From positions 1 to 64,000 of the forward strand of contig JAVJOG010000027.1 of NCBI GenBank assembly GCA_040216885.1: a stretch of 64,000 nucleotides of DNA, read 5' to 3'. Shown in pieces: positions 21,261 through 32,877 of this stretch; position 1 is the stretch's first letter; each line of letters begins with the position of its first letter. The notes under the pieces are model-generated. The model did not search any database. It worked only from the letters and a program-made list of their open reading frames with translations, and was not told where the DNA came from. Made by a program: the position numbers and the translations under genes. This stretch comes from Parvibaculum sp040216885. Its GTDB lineage: Bacteria; Pseudomonadota; Alphaproteobacteria; Parvibaculales; Parvibaculaceae.

Positions 21261-22694
21261 TCAACTCCGGTAGTCGGCATTGATGCGGATGTAGTCGTAG
21301 GTGAGATCGCAGGTCCAGACAACGGCGGACGACTTGCCGACACCGACATCGACTTCAATGTCGATGTCGGAACCTTTCATATGGCGCGCGACGGGCGTCT
21401 CATCGTAGCCGGCGACCGCCATGCCGTTCTTCGCAACATCGACGCCGCCGATACGGATGGCGAGGCGGTCGCGGTCGGCCGCTTCGCCGGACTTGCCGAC
21501 CGCCATGACGATGCGGCCCCAGTTGGCGTCCTCGCCGGCGATCGCGGTCTTGACCAGCGGCGAATTGGCCACCGTCATGGCGATTTGCCGCGCCGCCTGA
21601 TGGCTTTGCGCACCACCGACCGCGATGCGCACGAACTTGGTAGCGCCCTCGCCGTCCTTCACCACCTGATGCGCAAGATCGAGCATCAGCGCGTCGAACG
21701 CCGCACGGAACTCGCGCAATCGCGGATCGCCGGCCCGCGTGACCGGCGCTTCATCCGCCATCGCCGCCCCGGTCGCGAAAACCATGACGGTGTCGCTGGT
21801 CGACGTATCGCTGTCGACGGTAATCGCGTTGAAGCTGTCGCGCGCGCCGAGCATCAGCAGCGTCTGCAGGATCTTCGACGGAATTGCCGCATCGGTGAAA
21901 ATAAAGACCAGCATCGTCGCGAGATCGGGCGCGATCATGCCCGAACCTTTGGCAATACCGTTGATCGTCACTTCGGCGCCGCCGATGCGGACACGCCGTG
22001 TCGCGACCTTGGGATAAGTGTCGGTTGTCATGATCGCACGAGCGGCCTCGTCCCACAGATCGGGTGCCGACTTGGCCATGGCCGTCGCGATGCCGGCGAC
22101 GACTGGTCCTGCGTCCATCGGCTGGCCGATGACGCCCGTCGAAGCGATGAAGACATCGCGCTGACGGCAATTGCCGGCGGCAGCGGCGGCTGAGGCCGTC
22201 GCCTTGACGGTCGCAACACCCGCCTTGCCGGTGAAGGCGTTGGAATTGCCGGAATTGACGACCAGCATCCGCCCCTCGCCGCCATCGGCAAGATTGGCGC
22301 GACACCATTCGACCGGCGCGGACGCAGTTTTCGATGTCGTGAAAATGCCGGCAGCCTGCGTCCCCTCGATCATCTTTGCTACGAGGAGGTCGGTTCGCCC
22401 CTTGTATTTGATGCCGGCCGCCGCGACGCCAAGCGTCACGCCGCCGACCGGCGGCAATTCGGGATAGCTGCGCGGCGCCAGCGGTGAAACCTTCGGCGTG
22501 GATTTTTTCTTTGCCCGGACGCCGGGTTTGTCCGGCTTTTTGGGACGCGCCGATTTGCGCTGGGCGCGCGGTTGCTTGGCCTTGCTGCGCGGACCCACCT
22601 TGGCTTTTACCTTGCTCTTCGCCTTGACGCTCGCCTTGCGCTTCGGCTTTGCCGAAGACCGGACGCCCGCGCGCGCTTTTTTCCTGACCGCCAT
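21261..22694 (-). CDS. argJ: Bifunctional ornithine acetyltransferase/N-acetylglutamate synthase with basic N-terminal extension
   Basis: Recycles acetyl groups in arginine synthesis. The ArgJ core begins near residue 70 (SPLAPRSYPELPPVGGVTLG) and contains the self-cleavage site DLATMLVFIFTDA (Thr is the nucleophile), GIKYKGRTDLLV and KGSGMIAPD. Before it lies a 68-residue Lys/Arg/Ala/Ser-rich tail (KPKRKASVKAKSKVKAK) resembling histone H1 tails. No ATG, GTG or TTG occurs in frame at the canonical N-terminus, so at least part of the tail must be translated; a GTG near residue 33 is the only internal alternative I see. The start at 22694 leaves 37 nt to the isomerase gene. Confidence 0.93.
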   Translation of the reverse strand: MAVRKKARAGVRSSAKPKRKASVKAKSKVKAKVGPRSKAKQPRAQRKSARPKKPDKPGVRAKKKSTPKVSPLAPRSYPELPPVGGVTLGVAAAGIKYKGRTDLLVAKMIEGTQAAGIFTTSKTASAPVEWCRANLADGGEGRMLVVNSGNSNAFTGKAGVATVKATASAAAAAGNCRQRDVFIASTGVIGQPMDAGPVVAGIATAMAKSAPDLWDEAARAIMTTDTYPKVATRRVRIGGAEVTINGIAKGSGMIAPDLATMLVFIFTDAAIPSKILQTLLMLGARDSFNAITVDSDTSTSDTVMVFATGAAMADEAPVTRAGDPRLREFRAAFDALMLDLAHQVVKDGEGATKFVRIAVGGAQSHQAARQIAMTVANSPLVKTAIAGEDANWGRIVMAVGKSGEAADRDRLAIRIGGVDVAKNGMAVAGYDETPVARHMKGSDIDIEVDVGVGKSSAVVWTCDLTYDYIRINADYRS

Positions 22695-22731
22695 AGCCCG
22701 CCTGCCTCGAAACTGAAAACCCGATCCGCTC

Positions 22732-23613
22732 TTACTGCGCCTGCGGCACGATCTGCGGCCGTCCGCCGGACGGCGCCGCGCCGGCGCCGACGACATCTAT
22801 CTTCGCATCGGCGCGCAATTTCTCCATGAGCTTTTGTCCCTCTTCGCGCACAATCGCACGCGCGATATCCTCACGCACCTCCTCCAGCGTCGGTTTCGGC
22901 AGGTCGCGCAGATCGACAAGCTGAATCAGGTGCCAGCCGAAATCAGTCTCGACAGGCGGCGACACCTCGCCGGGCTTGAGCGCAAACACCGCATCGCCAA
23001 AGGCCGGAACCATTTCGTCGCGGCGAAACCAGCCGAGATCGCTGTCCTGGGGCGTGCCGGCACCGCCGCCATATTGCGCCACCGCCTCGTCGAAGCTGAG
23101 GCCGCCGGCGATTTCAGCGGCGATCTTGTCGGCCTCGGCGCGCGTCTGCACCAGAATATGCCGGGCATTCGCCTCCTGTTCCGGCGGTGCCTTGACGATA
23201 TCGGTCTCATAGCGCGCCGCCACGGCAGCATCCGTTACCTTGTCCTGCATCAACTGCGTCCAGTAGAAATCGCGCAGCGCCTTTTCGGCGAAATATTTCT
23301 GGCGGCTTTTGACTTCCGGATGGTCCTCGACCTTGGCGTCGCGCGCGGCCTCGGCCACGATGCGCCTGTCGATCAACATGCCCAGCAGATACTGGAAGCG
23401 CTGCTCCGGCTCGAGGCGGGCCAGTGCCGCGCCCATTTCCTCATCCGCCAGCGCCACATCGGAATAGCGGATCGGCGTTCCGTTAACCTCGACGATGGTC
23501 GCATCCTGCCCCTCTTCCTGGGCAAGGGCGGGCGTCGCCGCACCGCCCCCGGCGAACGGAACGGCAAGCGAGAGGGCCACCGCAAGCGCGGCGGGACGGC
23601 GCGGGAGAAACAT
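22732..23613 (-). CDS. Periplasmic parvulin-type peptidyl-prolyl isomerase
   Basis: 293 residues: signal peptide (MFLPRRPAALAVALSLAVPFAGGGAATPALA), SurA/PrsA-like N-terminal chaperone helices, then a parvulin domain (ARHILVQTRAEADKIAAEIAGG...GGAGTPQDSDLGWFRRDEMVPAF...VETDFGWHLIQLVDLR). It assists folding of exported proteins. AGGAAGG precedes the ATG at 23613. It is divergent from secA, the export motor, a conserved arrangement. Confidence 0.93.
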   Translation of the reverse strand: MFLPRRPAALAVALSLAVPFAGGGAATPALAQEEGQDATIVEVNGTPIRYSDVALADEEMGAALARLEPEQRFQYLLGMLIDRRIVAEAARDAKVEDHPEVKSRQKYFAEKALRDFYWTQLMQDKVTDAAVAARYETDIVKAPPEQEANARHILVQTRAEADKIAAEIAGGLSFDEAVAQYGGGAGTPQDSDLGWFRRDEMVPAFGDAVFALKPGEVSPPVETDFGWHLIQLVDLRDLPKPTLEEVREDIARAIVREEGQKLMEKLRADAKIDVVGAGAAPSGGRPQIVPQAQ

Positions 23614-23871
23614 CGGGAAACCTTCCTGTACATATGTCCGCGCGGCTGCGAGCTGCCGCCGGTTAACTTAGGCCGCCCGTTCAAGGCGGAAATTTGGCGC
23701 GTCATAATGACCTCCACACCAAACCCGCACAAGGACTTCGCCATTACAGGAATTTAAAGAAAACCGCCCGCTTTCCGCCCTCGGGCGCCGTCTGTGCCGG
23801 CCCCCGGTTTCATTGACAAGGCATCGGCCGCCCCTTACATCGGGAGCGCACCGCAAGAGGATTTTGACCTG

Positions 23872-26598
<2,727 letters not shown>

Positions 26599-26617
26599 AC
26601 CGGCCGGACCAATAGAA

Positions 26618-26647
26618 AAAGCCGCGCTCTCGAAAGAGCGCGGCTTT
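26618..26647 (+). terminator. Terminator between secA and the MFS gene
   Basis: 13-bp perfect stem (AAAGCCGCGCTCT and its complement) with a CGAA tetraloop, 20 nt after the secA stop. It has short T runs on both sides and so probably serves both converging genes. Confidence 0.85.
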
Positions 26648-26651
26648 CGTT

Positions 26652-26697
26652 TACGGCGGAGAGACTCAGGCTCGTACGGCGGAGAGACTCAGGCTCG
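26652..26697. repeat. Perfect 23-bp tandem duplication at the 3' end of the MFS gene
   Basis: TACGGCGGAGAGACTCAGGC followed by TCG is present twice back to back (26652-26674 and 26675-26697). The right copy contains the last codons and stop of the MFS gene; the left copy repeats that sequence between the gene and the terminator. Confidence 0.9.
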
Positions 26698-28050
26698 GAT
26701 ACCCGCTCCCGCTGCCTTCTTCAGATGATGGCCGGCCAGGAAATAATGCACCGCCGCCCAGATATTGAGCATCGCCGTGCCGAACAGCGCCCAGCGCAAT
26801 GACTCGTTGCCGAAATCGAAGCTGACGCGCAACACATCCGACAGAACGCCGACAAACTGCGGCCCGAAACCAAGACCGATGATGTTGAGGATGAAAAGCA
26901 TCACGGCGGACGCCAGCGCGCGCTTGGCTGGCGGCGTCAGTGTCTGGATCATTGCGAAGCTCGGTCCCAGATAGAAGGAGCCGAGAAAGATCACCGGAAC
27001 ATAGATCACCCAGAGAATCGAAATAGGGTAGCCGAAGGCGTAGAACGCCGGCCAGTTGTCCGAAAGGTAGAACAGGATAATGAATGGGACCACGATAACC
27101 GTCGCCCAGGCGACGACCCAGCTGTTCCAGCGCACGTCCTTTTTGGCGAGACGGTCCGTCAGCCTGCCGCCGATATAGGCGCCGAGGCCACCGACAATAC
27201 CAACCAGCGGTGCAAGGAACGATGACACCTCGCCGATCGACATGCCGTGCGTGCGGATCAGAAATGCCGGCCCCCAGATGACGCCGCCATAGCCGACAAA
27301 GGATGTCAGCGTGACGCCGGCGACCACATGCCGCGTCGGCGCGGTGCGCCAGAGATGCGCGAAGCCGTCCTTGACGGCGGCGACCGCACCCTTGAAGTCG
27401 GCAATCTCGACCCTGGCTGGCGCCATGCCGTCGGCGTGCCCGCGCGGCGGCTCGACCAGCGTGTAGCGCATGAGCGCCGCCAGCAGCAGGCCCGGCAGGC
27501 CAACCACGAAGAAAGCCGCGCGCCAGCCGTACCACTCGGCGACCCAGCCGCCGACAAGAAAACCGATCATCACGCCGAAATAGACGCCGAGCGAATAGAT
27601 CGCCATGGCGCTGGCGCGTTCCTCGGGCGGATACATGTCGGCGATCATCGAATGGGACGGCGGCGTAGAACCCGCTTCGCCGATGCCGACGCCAATACGC
27701 GCCGCCGCCATCTGCCAGAAATTCTGCGCAAGCCCGCAAAGCGCGGTCATGCCGCTCCAGATCGCAATGGCATAGGCAATGATGTTGCGCCGGTTGCCGC
27801 GATCGGCCCAGAGCGCGATCGGAATGCCGAGCGTCGCATAGAAGACGGCGAAGGCGAGCCCCGAAAGGAAGCCGATCTGCGTGTCGGACAGAAGCAGATC
27901 CCGCTTTATCGGCTCGACCAGAATTCCGACGATGTTGCGGTCGACATGGCTCGACGTATAGCCGAGCACCAGAACGAAGAGTGCGTAGCGCCTGTAGGCG
28001 GGCGAGAGCGCGGCAGGTGCCGCCTCCTTCGCCGTTGCAGCTTCGGCCAT
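26689..28050 (-). CDS. MFS transporter (spinster/hexuronate-like group)
   Basis: 453-residue major facilitator with about 12 membrane helices. The N-terminal half has HVDRNIVGILVEPIKRDLLLSDTQIGFLSG and the MFS loop 2-3 motif (ALWADRGNRR). A signature GEAGSTPPSHSMIADMYPPEERASAMA is shared with the spinster-like group. The substrate is unknown. ATG 28050 is preceded by AAGGGGGGAT; upstream starts lack a site. It is divergent from two epoxide hydrolases with 151 nt between, suggesting uptake or export of a compound they process (inference). Confidence 0.9.
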   Translation of the reverse strand: MAEAATAKEAAPAALSPAYRRYALFVLVLGYTSSHVDRNIVGILVEPIKRDLLLSDTQIGFLSGLAFAVFYATLGIPIALWADRGNRRNIIAYAIAIWSGMTALCGLAQNFWQMAAARIGVGIGEAGSTPPSHSMIADMYPPEERASAMAIYSLGVYFGVMIGFLVGGWVAEWYGWRAAFFVVGLPGLLLAALMRYTLVEPPRGHADGMAPARVEIADFKGAVAAVKDGFAHLWRTAPTRHVVAGVTLTSFVGYGGVIWGPAFLIRTHGMSIGEVSSFLAPLVGIVGGLGAYIGGRLTDRLAKKDVRWNSWVVAWATVIVVPFIILFYLSDNWPAFYAFGYPISILWVIYVPVIFLGSFYLGPSFAMIQTLTPPAKRALASAVMLFILNIIGLGFGPQFVGVLSDVLRVSFDFGNESLRWALFGTAMLNIWAAVHYFLAGHHLKKAAGAGIRA

Positions 28051-28201
28051 CCTACGATCCCCCCTTTGCATTTCTTTTGTGACCGTCACATTACGTTTGT
28101 CCACCGCTTCGGGCAATCGCTTGCGGGCGGGCGCTTGCGGGCGGGCGCACCCCTGCCATAATCGGCCCAACAAGAACGCCACGCCGAGGAGGCCAAGTCC
28201 C

Positions 28202-29383
28202 ATGTCATCGCCCACACCCTTTACCGTCGACATTCCGCAGGGGAAAATTGACGCGATCCTGAAAAAAGTCCGCGCCTACGAATGGCACGAAATGCCGGAA
28301 ATCGCCGCCGGCGGCGACCGCTGGGCCTATGGGACGGACATGGAATACATGAAGCAGCTCTGCGACTACTGGGTCACGAAGTTCGACTGGCGCGCCGCCG
28401 AGAAAAACCTCAACCGCTTTCCACAGTTCCGCGCCACCGTCGATGGTCACGACATCCACTTCATCCATGTGAAAGGCTCCGGCGCCAGCCCTGAAACGCT
28501 GCTGCTGACCCATGGCTGGCCGGGCTCGGTTTTCGAGTTCTTCGACGTGATCGAACCTCTCGCGCATCCGGAGAAATTCGGCGGCAAAGCCGAGGACGGC
28601 GTCAATCTCGTAGTCCCGTCATTGCCGGGCTATGGTTTCGGCGGCAAGCCGAAAACGCCGATCGGCCCGCGCGGCACCGCCGCCCTCTGGGACAAGCTGA
28701 TGCGCGACGTGCTCGGATATGATCGCTACATCGCGCAAGGTGGCGACTGGGGAGCGGTCGTATCCGGCTGGCTCGCCTACAATCACGGTATGCCGAAGGG
28801 CGGTTGCAAGGCCGTACATCTCAACATGTTCGGCCTGCGGCCGGCCGCCCTGCCCGAAACCGACGAGGAAAAGCAGTGGGCGCAGGGCGCCGCGATGGTC
28901 TTCGAGCTTGAAGGCGCCTATCTGCGCCTGCAGATGACGAAACCGCAGACGCTCTCCTACGGCATGATGGACAGCCCCGTCGGCGCCGCCGCTTGGATCG
29001 TCGAAAAACTTCATTCCTGGTCGGACCGGCGAGGGCCGGACGGCCGCGAGCACATCGAGAACGCTTTCTCGAAGGACCAGATGCTCACCAACATCATGAT
29101 CTATCTCGTCACCGGCACTTTCAACACCGCCACCTGGTTCTATCGCGGCCTCTTCGAGGAAGGCGGAAACAATATGGTGCCGGGAACGAAGGTCGAGGTG
29201 CCGACCGGCATCGCCAACTTCCCGAAGGAGTTCCTGAAGTTTCCACCGCGTAGCATGGTCGAGAAAGGGTACAACGTCGTCCACTGGACCGACTTCGAGC
29301 ATGGCGGGCATTTCGCGGCGCTCGAGACCGGCACCGTCTTTGTCGACGAGGTTCGCACCTTCATTCAGCAGGTCAGGGGCTGA
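28202..29383 (+). CDS. Epoxide hydrolase (EHN-type alpha/beta hydrolase), copy 1
   Basis: 393 residues. N-terminal epoxide-hydrolase domain (FTVDIPQGKIDAILKKVRAYEW...DWRAAEKNLNRFPQF), then the alpha/beta hydrolase with oxyanion-hole motif HGWPG (103-107), nucleophile Asp181 in GGDWGAVVSG, and catalytic His370 in GGHFA. It hydrolyses epoxides to diols; the substrate is unknown. GAGGAGG lies 9 nt before ATG 28202. The second paralogue starts 7 nt after its stop, so the two are co-transcribed. Confidence 0.93.
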   Translation: MSSPTPFTVDIPQGKIDAILKKVRAYEWHEMPEIAAGGDRWAYGTDMEYMKQLCDYWVTKFDWRAAEKNLNRFPQFRATVDGHDIHFIHVKGSGASPETLLLTHGWPGSVFEFFDVIEPLAHPEKFGGKAEDGVNLVVPSLPGYGFGGKPKTPIGPRGTAALWDKLMRDVLGYDRYIAQGGDWGAVVSGWLAYNHGMPKGGCKAVHLNMFGLRPAALPETDEEKQWAQGAAMVFELEGAYLRLQMTKPQTLSYGMMDSPVGAAAWIVEKLHSWSDRRGPDGREHIENAFSKDQMLTNIMIYLVTGTFNTATWFYRGLFEEGGNNMVPGTKVEVPTGIANFPKEFLKFPPRSMVEKGYNVVHWTDFEHGGHFAALETGTVFVDEVRTFIQQVRG

Positions 29384-29390
29384 GAGCGCC

Positions 29391-30593
29391 ATGACGCATC
29401 GCATCGTCCCGGCCGACCCTTTCACGATCCACGTTCCGGAAGCGGAAATGCAGGACCTGAAGCGCCGCCTGCGCGCCACGCGGTTTCCCAACGAACCGCT
29501 CGGCAACGAAAGCTGGGAGTACGGAACGAACCTCGCCTATATGGAACGCCTCATCGAATACTGGCGGGACGATTTCGATTGGCGCAAGACAGAGGAAAAC
29601 CTCAATCGCTTCCCGCAATTTCTTGCGACGCTCACCGACGCCGACGACGAGGATCACACGATCCACTTCCTCTACGAACGCGGCTCCGGCGACAATGCGA
29701 TCCCGCTGATTCTGACGCATGGCTGGCCCTCAACCTTCCGCGAATTTCTCGACGTGATCGATCCGCTCGCTCACCCGGAAAAATACGGCCGCAAGGGACC
29801 TGCTTTCGATGTCGTCGTACCGTCGCTGATCGGCTACGGCTTCTCCTCGCTGCCGAGGAAGCCGGCAGGTCCCGCCGCCATCGCCGATCTCTGGCACCGG
29901 TTGATGACCGAAGTGCTGGGCTACGATCGCTATGCGGCACAGGCTGGAGACTGGGGCAGCTTCGTCACCTCGCGCCTGGCGCTCCAGCACGCGGACGCCC
30001 TGCTCGGCATCCACCTCACCATGTTGCCGCTTCGCCCGTCGCTGAAACACGAAAGCCAGCCGCCGGTGAGCGAAGAAGAGGGGCGATGGATTGCCGACAT
30101 GCAGAAATGGTGGCGGCGCGAGGAAGGTTATCGTTCGATCCAGTCGACAAAGCCGATGGCGCTGGCCTTCGCGCTGACCGACAGCCCGGCCGGTCTCGCC
30201 GGCTGGCTCGCCGACAAATATTACCGCCTCGGCGACACCGACAAGCGCACGACGATGGACGGCATGATCGCACGCTTTCCCTTCGACGACATCCTGACGC
30301 AGTTCTCGATTTACTGGTTCACCGGCACGATCAATTCGGCCAACACGCTCTACAAGGCGGGGCCGGCCGAGGGCTCGGCACTGCTGAGGCCGGGTGAGAA
30401 AGTGACCGTGCCGACCGCCTATTCCGAATATCCGATCGACGTGCTGCCGGACACGCCGCGCTCATGGGCCGAGCGCTCCTACAATATCGTCCGTTGGCGG
30501 ATCATGAAAATGGGCGGTCACTTCGCGGCGATGGAGGAGCCGCAGCTCTTCGCCGACGACGTGCGCGCGGCATTTGCGGAAATGGGTCTCTGA
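29391..30593 (+). CDS. Epoxide hydrolase (EHN-type alpha/beta hydrolase), copy 2
   Basis: 400 residues and clearly paralogous to the preceding gene. EHN domain with DDFDWRKTEENLNRFPQF, HGWPS (110-114), nucleophile Asp187 in AGDWGSFVTS, and His377 in GGHFA, so all catalytic residues are intact. It has a longer insertion (TDADDEDHT) and a different lid (WWRREEGYRSIQSTKP), suggesting a different substrate range. Its TGA abuts the stop of the convergent PAS gene (TGATCA). Confidence 0.92.
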   Translation: MTHRIVPADPFTIHVPEAEMQDLKRRLRATRFPNEPLGNESWEYGTNLAYMERLIEYWRDDFDWRKTEENLNRFPQFLATLTDADDEDHTIHFLYERGSGDNAIPLILTHGWPSTFREFLDVIDPLAHPEKYGRKGPAFDVVVPSLIGYGFSSLPRKPAGPAAIADLWHRLMTEVLGYDRYAAQAGDWGSFVTSRLALQHADALLGIHLTMLPLRPSLKHESQPPVSEEEGRWIADMQKWWRREEGYRSIQSTKPMALAFALTDSPAGLAGWLADKYYRLGDTDKRTTMDGMIARFPFDDILTQFSIYWFTGTINSANTLYKAGPAEGSALLRPGEKVTVPTAYSEYPIDVLPDTPRSWAERSYNIVRWRIMKMGGHFAAMEEPQLFADDVRAAFAEMGL

Positions 30594-31124
30594 TCAGGTG
30601 AGGTCGGGGATGCCCGCACCGAGATCGATCCACTGCGTATCCTCGTAAGCGAGGATTTCGTAGGGCCCGTGCTCATAGGCGACCGTCTCTATCGAGCCGA
30701 AATAGCTGAGGATCATCCAGTGCCCGGAAAGGCTGTGGTACATCGGCAGCGTCAGAACCTCCGCGCGCTCGACGAGATTTTCCCGGCGGACGCGCAGCAT
30801 GTTCCACCTTCCGCAAGGCGTCGTTGTTTGGGCGTGAAGGAGCGAGAGATAATGCGGCCGCGCTTCCGGTGCGACGAGGTCAAGCGCATTGCCGCCGGTC
30901 GGGTCGAACCCCATGGCGCGGCAAACCGCCGTGCCGGCCAGCCGCTGTACGACGAGTTCGTCCGACACGATCTCGAGAATCGTGACAGCCGGCATCAGCG
31001 GCGCGATGGCCGCCGGGCTGAAGTCCTTCCGGTCCGGCGCGAATCCCTCCTTGAGTAAGCTGTCCCAATAGGAAAAGAAGCGCCGGGCGCCGGCTGTGCG
31101 CAGGAAGTCCGGAAATGCCAGCAT
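30594..31124 (-). CDS. PAS-domain protein (PAS_5 family)
   Basis: 176 residues with no enzymatic domain. The pattern FFSYWDSLLKEGFAPDRKDFSPAAIAPLMPAVTILEI...VVQRLAGTAVCRAMGFDPTGGNALDLVA matches the alphaproteobacterial PAS_5 family, single-domain PAS proteins of unknown function. It lies downstream of accA on the same strand with a gap of about 100 nt, and its stop abuts that of the second epoxide hydrolase. Confidence 0.8.
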   Translation of the reverse strand: MLAFPDFLRTAGARRFFSYWDSLLKEGFAPDRKDFSPAAIAPLMPAVTILEIVSDELVVQRLAGTAVCRAMGFDPTGGNALDLVAPEARPHYLSLLHAQTTTPCGRWNMLRVRRENLVERAEVLTLPMYHSLSGHWMILSYFGSIETVAYEHGPYEILAYEDTQWIDLGAGIPDLT

Positions 31125-31226
31125 CCATGTTGCTCCGTCCGATGAGGCAGCGGGAACCGCACCCCGTCATGCGAGAGCGATGATGCTAGCAATCCGGAAA
31201 GATTAAATGAAGGCCGGCGGCGACGG

Positions 31227-32186
31227 TTACGAAAGTCCTAAACGTCCCATCGCGAGAAATTTTTCCCGCCGGACGCGCCGGATCGAATCGGCGTCGAGCT
31301 TTTCGAGCCCGCGCAGCTCCTCGGCAATGGCGTCGCCCGTCTCGCGGATCATCTGGTTGCGCTCGCGATGGGCGCCACCCACGGGCTCCGGCAGCACCCG
31401 GTCGATAACGCCGAGTTCGTGAAGGTTCTGTGCCGTGATCTTCATCGCGGTCGCCGCTTCCTTCGCCTTGTCGGAGCTGCGCCACAGGATCGACGAGGCA
31501 CCTTCTGGCGATATGACGCTGTAGACCGAATGCTCGAGCATCAGCACGCGGTTGCCGCAGGCAATGCCGATGGCGCCGCCCGACATGCCTTCGCCGATGA
31601 TGACCGAAATCAGGGGCACGCCGAGCGACAGGCATCGATCGGTCGAACGCGCGATCGCCTCGGCGACGCTGCGCTCCTCGCTCTCCATGCCGGGATAGGC
31701 GCCCGACGTGTCGGCAAGCGTGACGACCGGAATGCCGAAGCGCTCGGCAAGCGTCATCAGCCGGATCGCCTTGCGGTAGCCCTCCGGCCGCGCCATGCCG
31801 AAATTGTGTTTGATGCGCCCTTGCGTATCGGAGCCTTTTTCATGGCCGATGAACATGACGGTACGTCCGCGAAACCGGCCCATGCCACCGACAATGGCCG
31901 CGTCCTCGCCATAAACGCGATCGCCGGCGAGCGGCGTGAAGTCTTCGACGAGACGCTCGATGTAATCGAGAAAATGCGGGCGCGCGGGATGCCGCGCCAC
32001 CTGCACCTTTTGCCAGGGCGTCAGCGACGCATAGATGTCCTGCAAAAGCTGCGCGGCTTTCTGCTCGAGCTTCGCCACTTCGTCGGAAATGCTGACGGAC
32101 GGATCGTCCTGCGCAAGGAGCTTGAGCTCCTGCACCTTGCCTTCCAGTTCCGCAATCGGTTTCTCGAAATCGAGGTAGGTGTGCAT
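31227..32186 (-). CDS. accA: Acetyl-CoA carboxylase carboxyltransferase subunit alpha
   Basis: First committed step of fatty acid synthesis; pairs with AccD. 319 residues, the standard length, starting MHTYLDFEKPIAELEGKVQEL, with TPWQKVQVARHPARPHFLDYI, GHEKGSDT, NFGMARPEGYRKAIRLM and GEGMSGGAIGIA. In many alphaproteobacteria accA directly follows xerD. Here a plus-strand sigma-factor operon separates them. Confidence 0.97.
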   Translation of the reverse strand: MHTYLDFEKPIAELEGKVQELKLLAQDDPSVSISDEVAKLEQKAAQLLQDIYASLTPWQKVQVARHPARPHFLDYIERLVEDFTPLAGDRVYGEDAAIVGGMGRFRGRTVMFIGHEKGSDTQGRIKHNFGMARPEGYRKAIRLMTLAERFGIPVVTLADTSGAYPGMESEERSVAEAIARSTDRCLSLGVPLISVIIGEGMSGGAIGIACGNRVLMLEHSVYSVISPEGASSILWRSSDKAKEAATAMKITAQNLHELGVIDRVLPEPVGGAHRERNQMIRETGDAIAEELRGLEKLDADSIRRVRREKFLAMGRLGLS

Positions 32187-32369
32187 CGCGCTCCGGCAAC
32201 TCCCGCCCGTCCGTCAACCCGCCAAAGGCACCGGGGCGGACCCGGGCGCGGGCCCACTTTTTTGCAAGTGCGCGGCACACTGACCCGCCCCCGCGCCCTT
32301 GTCAACCGGCCCCTGTTTCCAGGGTAAACGGCGGAATCCTGCGGCTCTCGCGGCTGAGGCACACACCTC

Positions 32370-32396
32370 TGTCACAACACCGCCCGCCGCGTCGTC
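32370..32396 (+). promoter_or_regulatory. ECF41-type promoter
   Basis: TGTCACA (32370-32376), 16-bp spacer, CGTC (32393-32396). This is the motif pair I recall for promoters recognised by ECF41 sigma factors. It lies 37 nt upstream of a three-gene operon ending in an ECF41 sigma factor, which fits autoregulation. A second CGTC at 32390 would give a 13-bp spacer. Confidence 0.7.
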
Positions 32397-32432
32397 TTGA
32401 AAGGGAAGGCATGTTTTTATGGGAGCCCGACC

Positions 32433-32855
32433 ATGACCACCGTTACCGATCGAAGTCCGACCCTGCGTTTGCTGAAACCGGCCGCCCTTGTGCTCTGGGG
32501 CGGGCTCTGGCTCGGCAACGCGCTCTGGATGCTTGCCGATCCCGCCGGCTGGTATGCGGGCGTGGACGGTGTTCCGAATACCGGCCCCTACAACCCCCAT
32601 TTCGTCCGCGACATCGGCATGGCCTACCTGACGCTGGCCCTGCTCGCCTTCGCGGCAATCCGCTGGAATGCCCATGCCGTGCCGCTGATCGGCGCCGGTA
32701 CGCTGTTCCTCGGGTTGCACGCGATATTGCATGTCTGGGACATCGCCGTTGGCCGTCTGCCGATGGAACACGTCCTGATGGACATGCCCGGCGTCTTTCT
32801 ACCCGTTCTTGTCGGCGCGTTTCTGGCCTGGTGGTGCGCGCCGGCCCGCGTCTGA
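32433..32855 (+). CDS. Four-helix membrane protein in the ECF41 operon, function unknown
   Basis: 140 residues with about four membrane helices: PAALVLWGGLWLGNALWML, GMAYLTLALLAFAAI, VPLIGAGTLFLGLHAILHVW and PGVFLPVLVGAFLAWW. It has polar residues that look conserved: NPHFVRD before helix 2 and a His-x3-His pair (HAILHVWD) in helix 3, with HVLMDMPG before helix 4. I do not recognise a named family. It is first in the operon behind the ECF41 promoter, 22 nt before the CMD-like gene. ATG 32433 has GGGAG upstream. It could be a redox or signal partner of the CMD protein (inference). Confidence 0.75.
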   Translation: MTTVTDRSPTLRLLKPAALVLWGGLWLGNALWMLADPAGWYAGVDGVPNTGPYNPHFVRDIGMAYLTLALLAFAAIRWNAHAVPLIGAGTLFLGLHAILHVWDIAVGRLPMEHVLMDMPGVFLPVLVGAFLAWWCAPARV

Positions 32856-32877
32856 CCCTCACGCAAAGGAGACAATC

